Part shown: positions 1 to 6,986 of the stretch, in pieces
Layout: each line of letters opens with the position of its first letter
Numbering within the stretch: the first letter of the stretch is position 1
Assembly (NCBI GenBank): GCA_040877415.1
Contig: JBBDNV010000014.1
Coordinates: 1-8,355, forward strand
Direction: 5' to 3'
DNA: 8,355 bases
DNA from: JBBDNV01 sp040877415
GTDB lineage: Bacteria > Planctomycetota > Planctomycetia > Pirellulales > PALSA-1355
Position numbers and translations under genes: made by a program
The notes under the pieces: generated by a model
Database searches by the model: none
The model's input: only the letters and a program-made list of their open reading frames with translations
Told to the model about the DNA's origin: nothing

Positions 1-1
1 A

Positions 2-661
2 ACCGGCCTCTACCTCGACCAAGCCGACAACTACGCCCTCGTCGCGCAACACGCCCAAGGCAAACGCGTCCTCGACTGCTTCAGCAACCAAGGCGGCTTC
101 GCCCTCGCCTGCGCGTTAGCCGGCGCCAGCGAAGTCACCGCCCTCGAAATCTCCGCCGATGCCTGCGCTGTGATCGAAGCCAATGCGCAGCGCAACGGCA
201 TTTTTGCAGGTAGGGACGAGCGGCCCGCTCGTCCGCCCGAAACCACCACGGACGGTCGCCGCGGCGACCGTCCCTACCTCCACATCATCGAAGCCAACGT
301 CTTCGACTGGCTCAAAGCCGCCACCACGCGCGGCGACAAATACGATCTCATCATCCTCGACCCCCCGAGTTTCACCCGCGACCGCGCCCGCCTCAACGAC
401 GCCCTCCGCGGCTACAAAGAAATCCATCTCCGCGCCGCCCAACTCCTCGACAACGGCGGCCTCCTCGCCACCTTCTGCTGCTCCCACCACGTCAGCGACG
501 CCAATTTCTTGGACGTCATTGCCGACGCCATGGTCGACGCCAAAAAAACCGCCCGCCTCCGCGCCAGCTACACCCAACGCCCCGACCACCCCATCATCCT
601 CGGCCTCCCCGAAAGCGCCTACCTCAAAGGCCACCTCCTCGAAATGGCCCCGGGCCGGTAG
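2..661 (+). CDS. rlmI: Class I SAM-dependent 23S rRNA cytosine methyltransferase (RlmI-like), 5'-truncated by the window edge
   Basis: The C-terminal 219 residues are visible; the start and the N-terminal PUA-like region lie outside the window. RlmI-family enzymes transfer a methyl group from S-adenosylmethionine to C5 of a 23S rRNA cytosine in the cytoplasm. Counting from the first full codon, the sequence shows the entry segment TGLYLDQADN (1-10), the SAM-binding motif I VLDCFSNQGGFAL (23-35), the acidic strand-2 end VTALEIS (45-51), the motif IV DPPSF (120-124), the Cys-containing CCSHHVS (159-165) where the family has its conserved CSHH segment, and the family-typical ending DHPIILGLPESAYLKG (195-210). 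It ends at TAG 659-661. The oddity is an insert of about 24 residues (70-93), rich in Arg, Pro and Asp, encoded by a palindromic repeat between the motif II and motif III strands. The frame stays open, so the gene looks intact. The exact target base is inferred from the family. Confidence 0.86.
   Translation, partial: TGLYLDQADNYALVAQHAQGKRVLDCFSNQGGFALACALAGASEVTALEISADACAVIEANAQRNGIFAGRDERPARPPETTTDGRRGDRPYLHIIEANVFDWLKAATTRGDKYDLIILDPPSFTRDRARLNDALRGYKEIHLRAAQLLDNGGLLATFCCSHHVSDANFLDVIADAMVDAKKTARLRASYTQRPDHPIILGLPESAYLKGHLLEMAPGR
209..278. repeat. Double-palindrome (REP/BIME-like) repeat inside the methyltransferase gene
   Basis: Two related units face each other. The forward unit (209-234) starts GGTAGGGACG and forms a 9-bp stem (214-222 with 226-234). 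The inverted unit (278 back to 250) starts with the same GGTAGGGACG on the minus strand and contains a perfect 24-base palindrome (250-273). They are separated by 15 bases (235-249). The outer ends 209-217 and 270-278 are also complementary, so the whole element could close into a three-way structure. The palindrome cores differ in sequence while both keep perfect pairing, as in interspersed palindromic repeat families. The element starts exactly at a codon boundary and is translated without a stop. That it is a multicopy genomic repeat is inferred; only this copy is visible. Confidence 0.8.
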
Positions 662-719
662 AAAATCCGTTCAAGGCGCGGAACCACCACTCGTATCGCC
701 CTTCGCGTCCCGCTCCCCG

Positions 720-754
720 GGATCCGCACCGAGCGCCCGCGGATGCCAATTTTT
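720..754 (+). terminator. Weak candidate terminator after the methyltransferase
   Basis: A short inverted repeat ATCCGC (722-727) / GCGGAT (739-744) with an 11-base loop is followed, after GCCAA, by TTTTT (750-754). The stem is only 6 bp and the T run is not immediately adjacent, so this is a tentative call. The rest of 662-778 shows no gene-like frame and no convincing promoter boxes. Confidence 0.25.
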
Positions 755-778
755 CCTCGCCACGCCCGCCGCGGAAAA

Positions 779-808
779 CCTACCTTTCGGTCGGAGACCG
801 ACCTATGG
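779..808 (+). promoter_or_regulatory. Palindrome around the translation start of the coiled-coil gene
   Basis: CCTACC (779-784) is followed by a hairpin GGTCGG (789-794) / CCGACC (798-803) with loop AGA. The ATG at 805 lies one base after the stem. The only Shine-Dalgarno-like bases, GGAG (793-796), sit 8 bases before the ATG, half in the stem and half in the loop, so folding could limit ribosome access. The flanking CCTACC resembles the end of the repeat at 209-278, which suggests that a short palindromic repeat may have supplied the initiation region. That origin is an inference. Confidence 0.45.
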
Positions 809-1425
809 CTGAACACCGATCAACCCGCGACGATTTCCTCGATCTCGACGAGGACGCCACGCCCAACAGCGTCGAGCAAATCGACGACCAAGTCGCCCAA
901 GCGCAGGAACGCCTCGTTGCCCTCAAGCGACAAGCCGAACAACTCGAGCGCGAAAAACAAAAACTCGAGGAACTCAGCCGCCGGCAGGACCAATTCGACA
1001 CCGGCCGCGCCGAAATGGTCGACAAATTCACCTCCTCGCTCGTTCACATCCAGCGCGAAACCGACCAGACACTCAAGCGCCTTGAGATCCTCAAAAACGT
1101 GCAGGCCAACTTCAGCACTTACCTCGAGGAACTCGAGGCCATCAACCCGCAGGAGTGGACCCAAACCGAACTCAACAAGGAGCTATCCAAAGCCCTCGGC
1201 GCGGTGGAAGACGCCCGCTCGGTATATGTCAAAGCCCAAGCGCAGGTCGCCGCCGAAGAGGAAGCCGCCACCGGCCCGGGCTCCAGCCCCTACGAAGGCG
1301 AGATGTTCGGCGGCGGTCACAGCTTTGGTTACTGGTTGATGGCCGGGTTTGCCTTCACCTTGCCGCTCTCCGCTCTCGGCCTCATCGGCCTGCTGTTCTG
1401 GTTCATTCAACTGGGCTCGAAGTAA
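805..1425 (+). CDS. Unrecognised acidic coiled-coil protein with one C-terminal membrane helix
   Basis: I do not recognise a named family for this 206-residue protein. Residues 1-21 are acidic and probably disordered. Residues 22-63 have heptad-like spacing with many Gln, Glu, Leu, Arg and Lys, typical of a coiled coil, and helical, charged sequence continues to about 150. A Gly/Pro/Ser linker (156-172) leads to a hydrophobic segment of about 25 residues (177-201) and a five-residue tail. There is no N-terminal signal peptide, so the likely arrangement is a cytoplasmic helical domain tethered by its C-terminus, as in tail-anchored proteins. ATG 805 is the first ATG in this frame after the methyltransferase, with GGAG 8 bases upstream. 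The gene is followed 6 bases later by another small C-terminally anchored protein, so the two are probably co-transcribed and may act together. Function is unknown. Confidence 0.75.
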   Translation: MAEHRSTRDDFLDLDEDATPNSVEQIDDQVAQAQERLVALKRQAEQLEREKQKLEELSRRQDQFDTGRAEMVDKFTSSLVHIQRETDQTLKRLEILKNVQANFSTYLEELEAINPQEWTQTELNKELSKALGAVEDARSVYVKAQAQVAAEEEAATGPGSSPYEGEMFGGGHSFGYWLMAGFAFTLPLSALGLIGLLFWFIQLGSK

Positions 1426-1431
1426 CGCCTC

Positions 1432-1779
1432 ATGGCCCGGCGATCTTCCAACCCGATCTCCGACCACGTCCGGCGTCTGCAGGGCGAACAAGAGCGCCTC
1501 ATGCGCGAAATGGCGGAAGCCGAAAAAGCCCTGCGCCGGAAGCCCAAAACGGCCCGTCCCCGCGCCATGCCGGAGCGCAAAACGCGACTCAACAGCAACG
1601 TGGCCGCCCTTGACCTGCCACGGCCCAAAGATCACCTCATCCGCGGCGGCGTCACTTCCCAACGGCGCCCGGCGCGCCGGCGCAAGACCGACGCGCGCAT
1701 TGCCCAGATCAAATTTCTTCTCCTCTGCCTGATCCTTGCCTCCATCGTCCTCTTCGTCTGGAAAAACCTGCCGGGCTGA
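1432..1779 (+). CDS. Unrecognised small basic protein with one C-terminal membrane helix
   Basis: This is a 115-residue protein with no family I can name. Residues 10-37 look like a short amphipathic or coiled-coil helix (HVRRLQGEQERLMREMAEAEKAL). Residues 35-88 are strongly basic with many Arg, Lys and Pro and are probably unstructured. A hydrophobic helix spans about 94-110 (FLLLCLILASIVLFVW), leaving a five-residue tail. No N-terminal signal is present, so the basic part should lie in the cytoplasm. It starts 6 bases after the stop of the upstream coiled-coil gene without a clear Shine-Dalgarno site, which fits translational coupling. The upstream partner is acidic and this one basic, and both have the same soluble-domain-then-anchor layout, so an electrostatic or coiled-coil complex at the membrane is a reasonable guess. 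It is transcribed toward the GH13 operon and ends 42 bases from it. Confidence 0.7.
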   Translation: MARRSSNPISDHVRRLQGEQERLMREMAEAEKALRRKPKTARPRAMPERKTRLNSNVAALDLPRPKDHLIRGGVTSQRRPARRRKTDARIAQIKFLLLCLILASIVLFVWKNLPG

Positions 1780-1804
1780 GCCGGAAACGAAACAGGCGGG
1801 TTCT

Positions 1805-1831
1805 GGAAAGTCGCCGGAGCCTCAGCTTTCC
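1805..1831. terminator. Weak hairpin between convergent genes, possible bidirectional terminator
   Basis: GGAAAG (1805-1810) pairs with CTTTCC (1826-1831) around a 15-base loop. It overlaps the stop codon of the minus-strand GH13 gene and lies 26 bases past the stop of the plus-strand gene. There is no good T run on either side, so the call rests on position and pairing only. Confidence 0.22.
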
Positions 1832-4320
1832 TTCGCGACAAAAAGCGCGGACTTCATCGGCTCCAACTTGAACGCAGTCCGGCCGTCCTTGACCTCGATC
1901 TCCTGCCCGGACAACGCATCGACGTAGGTGCCGTCGGTCAACTCGGGTCCGGCACCCAACGTGAACTCCGTGACCGTGCCACCGCGGTTCCACACCGCGA
2001 GCACCGCGTCGCCGAGGTACGCACGCACGAACGCATAACGATCGCCCTCCGCCACCAGCGGCCGCCGGCTCCCGTAGCGCAGCGCCGGATGCTTGTGACG
2101 CACCGCCGCCACTTTCGAGAAATGCTCGCGCACCGCGCTCTCCTCGGCCGTCACTTCGTCGCCCCAGCGCATCATCCGGCGGTTATCCGGGTCACCCGCG
2201 CCGCTTTTGCCGATCTCGTCGCCGTAGTAGATCATCGGCACGCCGTCGACCGACAGGACGAAGGTCAGACCGAGTTTGAGTTTCTCGTAAGCCTGCGGGT
2301 TGTCGACCTTGGGCGGGAATTTCCAGCCAGCCTCCTCCTCGTCGGACTCCTCCGGATGCGGCAGATCGCCGTCGGCATAGGCCATGAAGCGCGCTTTGTC
2401 GTGATTCCCCAGCAAAGGCGACATCAGCGTCTCCTTGCCGTAGATCAGCTCGGAAGCGGAGAGCGAACGCTCCAACTCTTCCAGCCCGCTGCTCTGCCTG
2501 GCGAAGACATCGATAATCGTGTCATAAAGCGGGAAATCGAACTGCCCGTCGAGCATGTTGGGGCCGACAAAACTCATGATCCCCTCGCGGTCCATGAAGG
2601 TCTCACCCACGCTGTAGAGCGGCACCGCGCGGCCCGGATCGACGGCCACACGCATGGCGGTGCGGTATTTCCACCAGAAATCCCGCTCGATGTGCTTGAC
2701 CGCATCGAGGCGGTAGCCGTCGAGATTGAAGCGGGTGGCGAAATCGACCGCGTTGGCGATGAGAAATTTCACCGCTTCGGGGTTGCGGAAGTCGAAGGCT
2801 GGCAGCCATTCCTCGAACCACGTGGTAAACTGGTGGTCATCCCACTGCCGCAGGTTCTTCGAACCGTCGGGCAGCTCGAGGCTGCCGAACAATTCCGGCT
2901 TTTCCCGCCAGAGCGGATGGTCGGTGTGGACATGCTTGAGGACAAGGTCGGCGATGATGAACATGCCGTCGCCGTGCGCGGCAGAGATCATATCGGTCAG
3001 CGCCGTCTCGCCGCCAAACCGCGGCTCGACCTCGGTGTGCGAGACCGGCCAGTAGCCGTGATAGCCGGTGTAGTGGCGGAATGGCTCGAGGTATTCCTGC
3101 CACGCTCCGTCCGGGTTGCGGTTGATCGGCGCCAACCAGAGGATGTTGACCCCGAGGTCGCGGAAATAGCCCTCGTCGACTTTCTGGCGGATGCCCTCGA
3201 AGTCACCGCCCTGATAATTCGCCGGGGCCAACACACGTTCGTCGTCGACCGGACGGTCGTTGTCCTCGTTGCCGTTGGCGAAGCGGTCGGTGAAAGCGTA
3301 ATAAATGATGCCGTCCTGCCATTGAAATCCGTCGAGCTGCTGGACCGGCACGCGGGCGGCCTTGCTCACGTTGCCTTTGGCATCGGCCGCCACGACGCGC
3401 ACCCACGTTCCGACGGGCGCCTCCGGCACCTCCACCGTGATGACGCCGCCCTCGCGCTGATGTTCGATCACCCGGCTGGTCCCGTCGGGCAACTGCAACA
3501 CGGCCGAAACCTGCACGATATCGGAACCTCCACGGGCCAAACGGAAGACGCTCCGCCCTGCACCGGCCTCCATCGCGTAGACCACGGGGGACGCTCCACG
3601 ATCGGATGCGCCGACGCGGGCCACAGAGTTCTCGTTGCCCGTGCCGTCGTCCTGCTTGTCGGGATTGGCCGCATCGAGGTTCCACTCGCCGTCGATCACC
3701 AGCTTGTAAGGATACACGCCGGCGGCCATCGGCACGAAAACCTCGTACCCACCGCCCCCCACGGGTTTCAGCTCGTGCGACGCGGTGTTCCAATCATTGA
3801 AAGAACCCGCGGCGTGCACCTTGCCGACCTCCCGACCCGTCGGCGGCCGGTAGGTGAAGGTGTAGCCGTCGGCCGGCTGCACCGCGACCAGCAGCACCGC
3901 CTCGCGGATGACCTTGTCCTGCTCTTCCTCCGTGCTGACCTTCACCGCCGTGTCTTTTCGTCCGAGACCCGCCCGCTCGTCTTGGGCCAGGGCCGTGACC
4001 TGCAGCGGGATCTCGATGAGCCCGGAAGCGTCCTTGGCCACCGCAAGCATCAGGTTCCGGGAATTCGCGTCGAAGACCAGATCGGTCAAACCTTCCACCT
4101 TTTCCGGCAGCACCAGGCGTTCCTCCGACTGCGGCGCGCGGAAATAAAACCGGTTCATGTCGAGCACCAGCCGCTCGCCCGCTGTGACCGGTTGCATGGG
4201 AATCCAGCCGATGAAGGTCTGGAGTTTGTTGGCCTCCGTGTTTTGGGCCGCCGCCGGGCCGGGCAGCCAAAGAGTCGGGAGCAGCAGAGCGAGGAAATGG
4301 TGGAGGCGGAGGATTTTCAT
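1822..4320 (-). CDS. Secreted GH13 alpha-glucan hydrolase with starch-binding-like N-terminal domain
   Basis: This 832-residue enzyme should cleave or rearrange alpha-1,4-glucans such as starch, maltodextrins or cyclodextrins outside the cytoplasm. A signal peptide (1-25, ending GPAAAQN) is followed by a beta-rich region (26-145), a CBM48/glycogen-binding-like domain (about 153-235, with GSFNDWN at 172-178 and YPYKLVIDGEW at 203-213), an Ig-like segment (about 245-327) and a GH13 barrel (about 335-750). Catalytic residues are complete: Asp539 (GYRLDAVKH), Glu573 (VGETF) and Asp641 (GNHD). GVPMIYYGDEIG (693-704) and DPDNRRMM (710-717) resemble cyclomaltodextrinases/neopullulanases. A beta C-terminal domain follows. 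In region I, DLVLKH (458-463) has Lys462 where Asn is usual. An acidic loop PEESDEEE lies at 656-663. ATG 4320 was chosen because it begins the signal peptide, but no Shine-Dalgarno is visible. GTG 4350, overlapping the upstream stop as GTGA, is an alternative adding ten residues. Exact substrate specificity is unknown. Confidence 0.9.
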   Translation of the reverse strand: MKILRLHHFLALLLPTLWLPGPAAAQNTEANKLQTFIGWIPMQPVTAGERLVLDMNRFYFRAPQSEERLVLPEKVEGLTDLVFDANSRNLMLAVAKDASGLIEIPLQVTALAQDERAGLGRKDTAVKVSTEEEQDKVIREAVLLVAVQPADGYTFTYRPPTGREVGKVHAAGSFNDWNTASHELKPVGGGGYEVFVPMAAGVYPYKLVIDGEWNLDAANPDKQDDGTGNENSVARVGASDRGASPVVYAMEAGAGRSVFRLARGGSDIVQVSAVLQLPDGTSRVIEHQREGGVITVEVPEAPVGTWVRVVAADAKGNVSKAARVPVQQLDGFQWQDGIIYYAFTDRFANGNEDNDRPVDDERVLAPANYQGGDFEGIRQKVDEGYFRDLGVNILWLAPINRNPDGAWQEYLEPFRHYTGYHGYWPVSHTEVEPRFGGETALTDMISAAHGDGMFIIADLVLKHVHTDHPLWREKPELFGSLELPDGSKNLRQWDDHQFTTWFEEWLPAFDFRNPEAVKFLIANAVDFATRFNLDGYRLDAVKHIERDFWWKYRTAMRVAVDPGRAVPLYSVGETFMDREGIMSFVGPNMLDGQFDFPLYDTIIDVFARQSSGLEELERSLSASELIYGKETLMSPLLGNHDKARFMAYADGDLPHPEESDEEEAGWKFPPKVDNPQAYEKLKLGLTFVLSVDGVPMIYYGDEIGKSGAGDPDNRRMMRWGDEVTAEESAVREHFSKVAAVRHKHPALRYGSRRPLVAEGDRYAFVRAYLGDAVLAVWNRGGTVTEFTLGAGPELTDGTYVDALSGQEIEVKDGRTAFKLEPMKSALFVAKES

Positions 4321-4346
4321 GGCTTGAAGGGAGAGGCGGGCGGGCT

Positions 4347-6884
4347 TCACGGTCCCGCCGGCGATTGCAATTCGTAATACGCGGCGGCGAGAGGTTGAAG
4401 CTCTTTGATGAGGAGCCCCGGACTCTCCATCTCGGCAGGCGTGGTCGTGATTTCGGCCGCTTCGCCCGGCACATCGCCGAGCCGGTCGCGCGCCACGACC
4501 GGAACCCCGGTGGAACCGGCCAGGGTGTCCCAACCGAGGAACTGCAGGGCGCGGCGCGGAAACTGGATGCGCACGTTCCGCAGCGTCTCCTGCGGATGCA
4601 GATTGACCACCACCAGCATGCGTTGCCCCGTCAGAGGGTCATGACGGAGATACGAGTAGAGCCAGTGACCGGGCGAGCCTTGGCCCACGCGGCCATAGCC
4701 GTCGTTTTCGCGATTCACGGGATTCAGCGGAAAAAATTCCCCGTCGCGGAAAGCCGGCTCGTCCACCACCGCCAACAGCCGCCGGTAAAAATCTCGCAAC
4801 GAGCGCTGCCCGTCCGAGAGGCCGCCGCCGTCGAACTTGCCGCCGTTGACCCACTTCACGAACTCCGGCATGGACCAATAATCGTAAATTGTCGTCCGCC
4901 CGTCATCGCGGCCGAATCCTTCCGCCCCACTCCCCGGTTCGCCCACCTCCTGGCCGTGGTAAACCATGACCGGACCGCGGGAGAGACCAAAAAGAAGCGC
5001 GGCCACCGGACGCCCCACGTTCATCCCCGCCCCGCCCCAATGGCCCGCCGCGGCCAACCGCACCTCGTCGTGGTTTTCCGCGTAGCGCAACGCATTGTCG
5101 AAAAAGAACGGGGACCCCCGGACCTCATCAAGATCATGGGCCGTGCCGGTGCCGTCGTAGATTTCCTTGAGCGCGTCATAGGCCGGATCGTCATAGACCG
5201 CGTTGAAACCGGCTTCGAGCAACTCGGGCATGATCGCCCCCTGGGTGACCTCCGCCACCCGCGGGTCGCCGCCCGGCACCTTGGCCTCGTCATCGTCGTA
5301 AGCCTCCGCCACCCAGAGCACCCCCGCCTCGCGCTCCCGCGAACGCCCGATCAGCCACCGCCAAAATTCGGGCGGCACCATGTGCGCCATGTCGGCGCGG
5401 AAACCATCGACCCCCAGCTTCTGCCAATGGGTGATGATTTCGTCCATTTTCTTCCACGTGTCGGGCACAGGCAGATCCGACTTTGCCCCGTGCGGATACC
5501 GGCGCGTCGCTTTCTCCGGGTCGGTGAAATCGTAGCCGTAATTCAGCTTCACCGTCTCATACCACGTGTCGGCGCCGGGCGACCAACTGACCGCATCATT
5601 GCCGGTCACCCGGCCGAATTCCATCTCGCCGTCGAACATCCCATCGCCCCCACCCGCCGCCTGCACCGTCGGGCTGGTCGGACGCCCGTTGCCGTCCACC
5701 GTGGGTAGCAGCAGTGGCGGCCCCTCGCCCTCCACCTCGGCATCACCGGTCAGGTAGAAAAAGTTGTTCTGCGGATCGAAAAACTTCGAGCGATCGTCCT
5801 TGGCGCCGAAACTCAACTCCGGCTTGGCCGTCGAGTTGTAGCTCCGCGCCACATGGTTCGGGACGAAATCAATCAGCACCTTCATCCCCTGCGCGTGGAT
5901 GCGCCCGGTCAACTCCTTGAACTCCTCGCGCCGCTGCGCCGGATCATCCGCGTAGTCGGGAGAGACATCGAAATAATCGCGGATGGCATAAGGACTGCCG
6001 GCCAGGCCTTTGAGCAGGTCCGGATCATCGGCCGGTTCGCCGATCTCGGCATAGTCCGTCGCCGTGGCCTGCTGCAGCACGCCGGTCAGCCAGAGGTGGG
6101 TGAAGCCCATGGCCTTCAACTCGCCCAGCGCGGTCTCATCGAGGTCGCTGAACTTCCCCGAGCCATTCTCTGCGAGCGTGCCATTCGGAGTCCGCGTTTC
6201 GTTCGTGTTGCCGAATAGCCGCGGCAACAACTGGTAGATCCGCACCTTGTCCGCCCCGGGATCGGTGCGCCCCGCGCGGCGGAAGGTCGTGCCGCCCTTG
6301 CCCTTTTCCATCACGAGGGAGTGACGAATGACCCGCTCGCCCGGACCGGATAGCGTCATGGGATCGATGGCGCCATAGAGCCGCCCCATCCCGTCGTCCG
6401 TCGCCATGTCCTTGAGATAAACCACCAAATCGAGGCGGTCCGTCTGGCCCGGCAATTTGTCCGGGATGCGCAACAGCACCTGAGCCGGTTCGACGTCGAC
6501 GGAAAACGCCTCCCCGGCCTTCTCGCGCGGCCCCCATTGCGTTTGTTGCCAGCGGCGGATCGTTTTTTCCTCGCCGGACGCCGTGCTGCGCGCCGTGAGC
6601 AGGATCTCCGCCGCGAACGGCAGCCAGACGGCGGCCCCATCTTCGCCAGGCGCCGGCGGGAGCAAAGAACTGCCCACCCCCGCCTGCCGCCCCATGGCGA
6701 CGAAAATCGCCTGCTCCGGCCGGTCCACCCCGGCTCCAACGATGAGAATATCGAGGCCGTCGGCTGTCTTGGTCAGCCGGTAGCGAACCTCATCGGCGCC
6801 CTCCGCATCGTAACGCGTATTTTGGGCCGCGGCCGCGGCGGCCCACAGGAAGAGACAGGACAGGAGGAGGCAACATCGATGCAT
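4347..6884 (-). CDS. Secreted GH13 alpha-amylase family enzyme, first gene of the operon
   Basis: This 845-residue protein is predicted to hydrolyse or transfer alpha-1,4-glucosyl units outside the cytoplasm. A signal peptide (1-20, cleavage near AAAAAA/QNT) is followed by a beta-sandwich-like region (about 28-205), a GH13 barrel (about 213-705) and a beta C-terminal domain (about 740-842). The four GH13 signature regions are intact: DFVPNH (339-344), GFRADMAHM with nucleophile Asp498, VAEAY with acid/base Glu527, and ENHDE with Asp606. About 150 residues separate regions I and II, so domain B is long. FRADMAHMVPPEFWRW and the YDYWSMPEFVKWVNGGKFDGG segment (668-687) resemble uncharacterised GH13 enzymes I associate with Bacteroidota and relatives, not classical alpha-amylases. 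The next GH13 gene begins 26 bases later on the same strand, so the two form an operon. ATG 6884 was preferred; TTG 6896 would add four residues. No Shine-Dalgarno precedes either. Confidence 0.9.
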   Translation of the reverse strand: MHRCCLLLSCLFLWAAAAAAQNTRYDAEGADEVRYRLTKTADGLDILIVGAGVDRPEQAIFVAMGRQAGVGSSLLPPAPGEDGAAVWLPFAAEILLTARSTASGEEKTIRRWQQTQWGPREKAGEAFSVDVEPAQVLLRIPDKLPGQTDRLDLVVYLKDMATDDGMGRLYGAIDPMTLSGPGERVIRHSLVMEKGKGGTTFRRAGRTDPGADKVRIYQLLPRLFGNTNETRTPNGTLAENGSGKFSDLDETALGELKAMGFTHLWLTGVLQQATATDYAEIGEPADDPDLLKGLAGSPYAIRDYFDVSPDYADDPAQRREEFKELTGRIHAQGMKVLIDFVPNHVARSYNSTAKPELSFGAKDDRSKFFDPQNNFFYLTGDAEVEGEGPPLLLPTVDGNGRPTSPTVQAAGGGDGMFDGEMEFGRVTGNDAVSWSPGADTWYETVKLNYGYDFTDPEKATRRYPHGAKSDLPVPDTWKKMDEIITHWQKLGVDGFRADMAHMVPPEFWRWLIGRSREREAGVLWVAEAYDDDEAKVPGGDPRVAEVTQGAIMPELLEAGFNAVYDDPAYDALKEIYDGTGTAHDLDEVRGSPFFFDNALRYAENHDEVRLAAAGHWGGAGMNVGRPVAALLFGLSRGPVMVYHGQEVGEPGSGAEGFGRDDGRTTIYDYWSMPEFVKWVNGGKFDGGGLSDGQRSLRDFYRRLLAVVDEPAFRDGEFFPLNPVNRENDGYGRVGQGSPGHWLYSYLRHDPLTGQRMLVVVNLHPQETLRNVRIQFPRRALQFLGWDTLAGSTGVPVVARDRLGDVPGEAAEITTTPAEMESPGLLIKELQPLAAAYYELQSPAGP

Positions 6885-6986
6885 CGGCTCGGACAATGTC
6901 GGACGCCCCCGCGGGAGCTGTCAAAAGAATCCCGTCTTTTCTTGCCCCCGGCCGTCATCCTGCCTTTTGCTGCCGCTCGCACCATT
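6885..6986. promoter_or_regulatory. Divergent control region between the GH13 operon and malG
   Basis: About 100 bases separate the preferred starts of the two divergent transcription units, so promoters for both should lie here. On the minus strand TTGACA (6924-6919) is a perfect -35 box; at 17 bases' spacing the candidate -10 is CGACAT, which is poor. If used, transcription would begin only about five bases before ATG 6884, giving an almost leaderless message, consistent with the lack of a Shine-Dalgarno there. No good plus-strand promoter is obvious. The perfect palindrome TTTTGCAAAA (6985-6994) at the edge of the region could be an operator half or a chance AT-rich patch. Confidence 0.4.

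Noticed and set aside
2089..4377. Long plus-strand open frame (762 codons) opposite the downstream GH13 gene
   Set aside because: It is antisense to a clear enzyme with signal peptide and catalytic motifs; its own translation is rich in His, Arg, Val and Asp with no recognisable domain, typical of GC-rich antisense frames.
4321..4533. Upstream extension of the downstream GH13 gene (to an ATG at 4533)
   Set aside because: It runs inside the end of the upstream GH13 gene, is Arg/Gly-rich, and would bury the signal peptide 71 residues in.
4365..5708. Plus-strand open frame (447 codons) opposite the upstream GH13 gene
   Set aside because: Same reasoning: no domains, biased Arg/His/Pro composition, fully covered by a motif-complete gene on the other strand.
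6537..6878. Upstream extension of malG to an ATG at 6537
   Set aside because: It lies antisense to the GH13 coding region and is Arg-rich without family similarity; open only because of GC bias.
6852..6884. Lipoprotein signal (LLSC at residues 7-10) in the upstream GH13 enzyme
   Set aside because: The hydrophobic stretch before the Cys is too short, Leu is unfavourable at -2, and a good type I site (AAA/QNT) follows.
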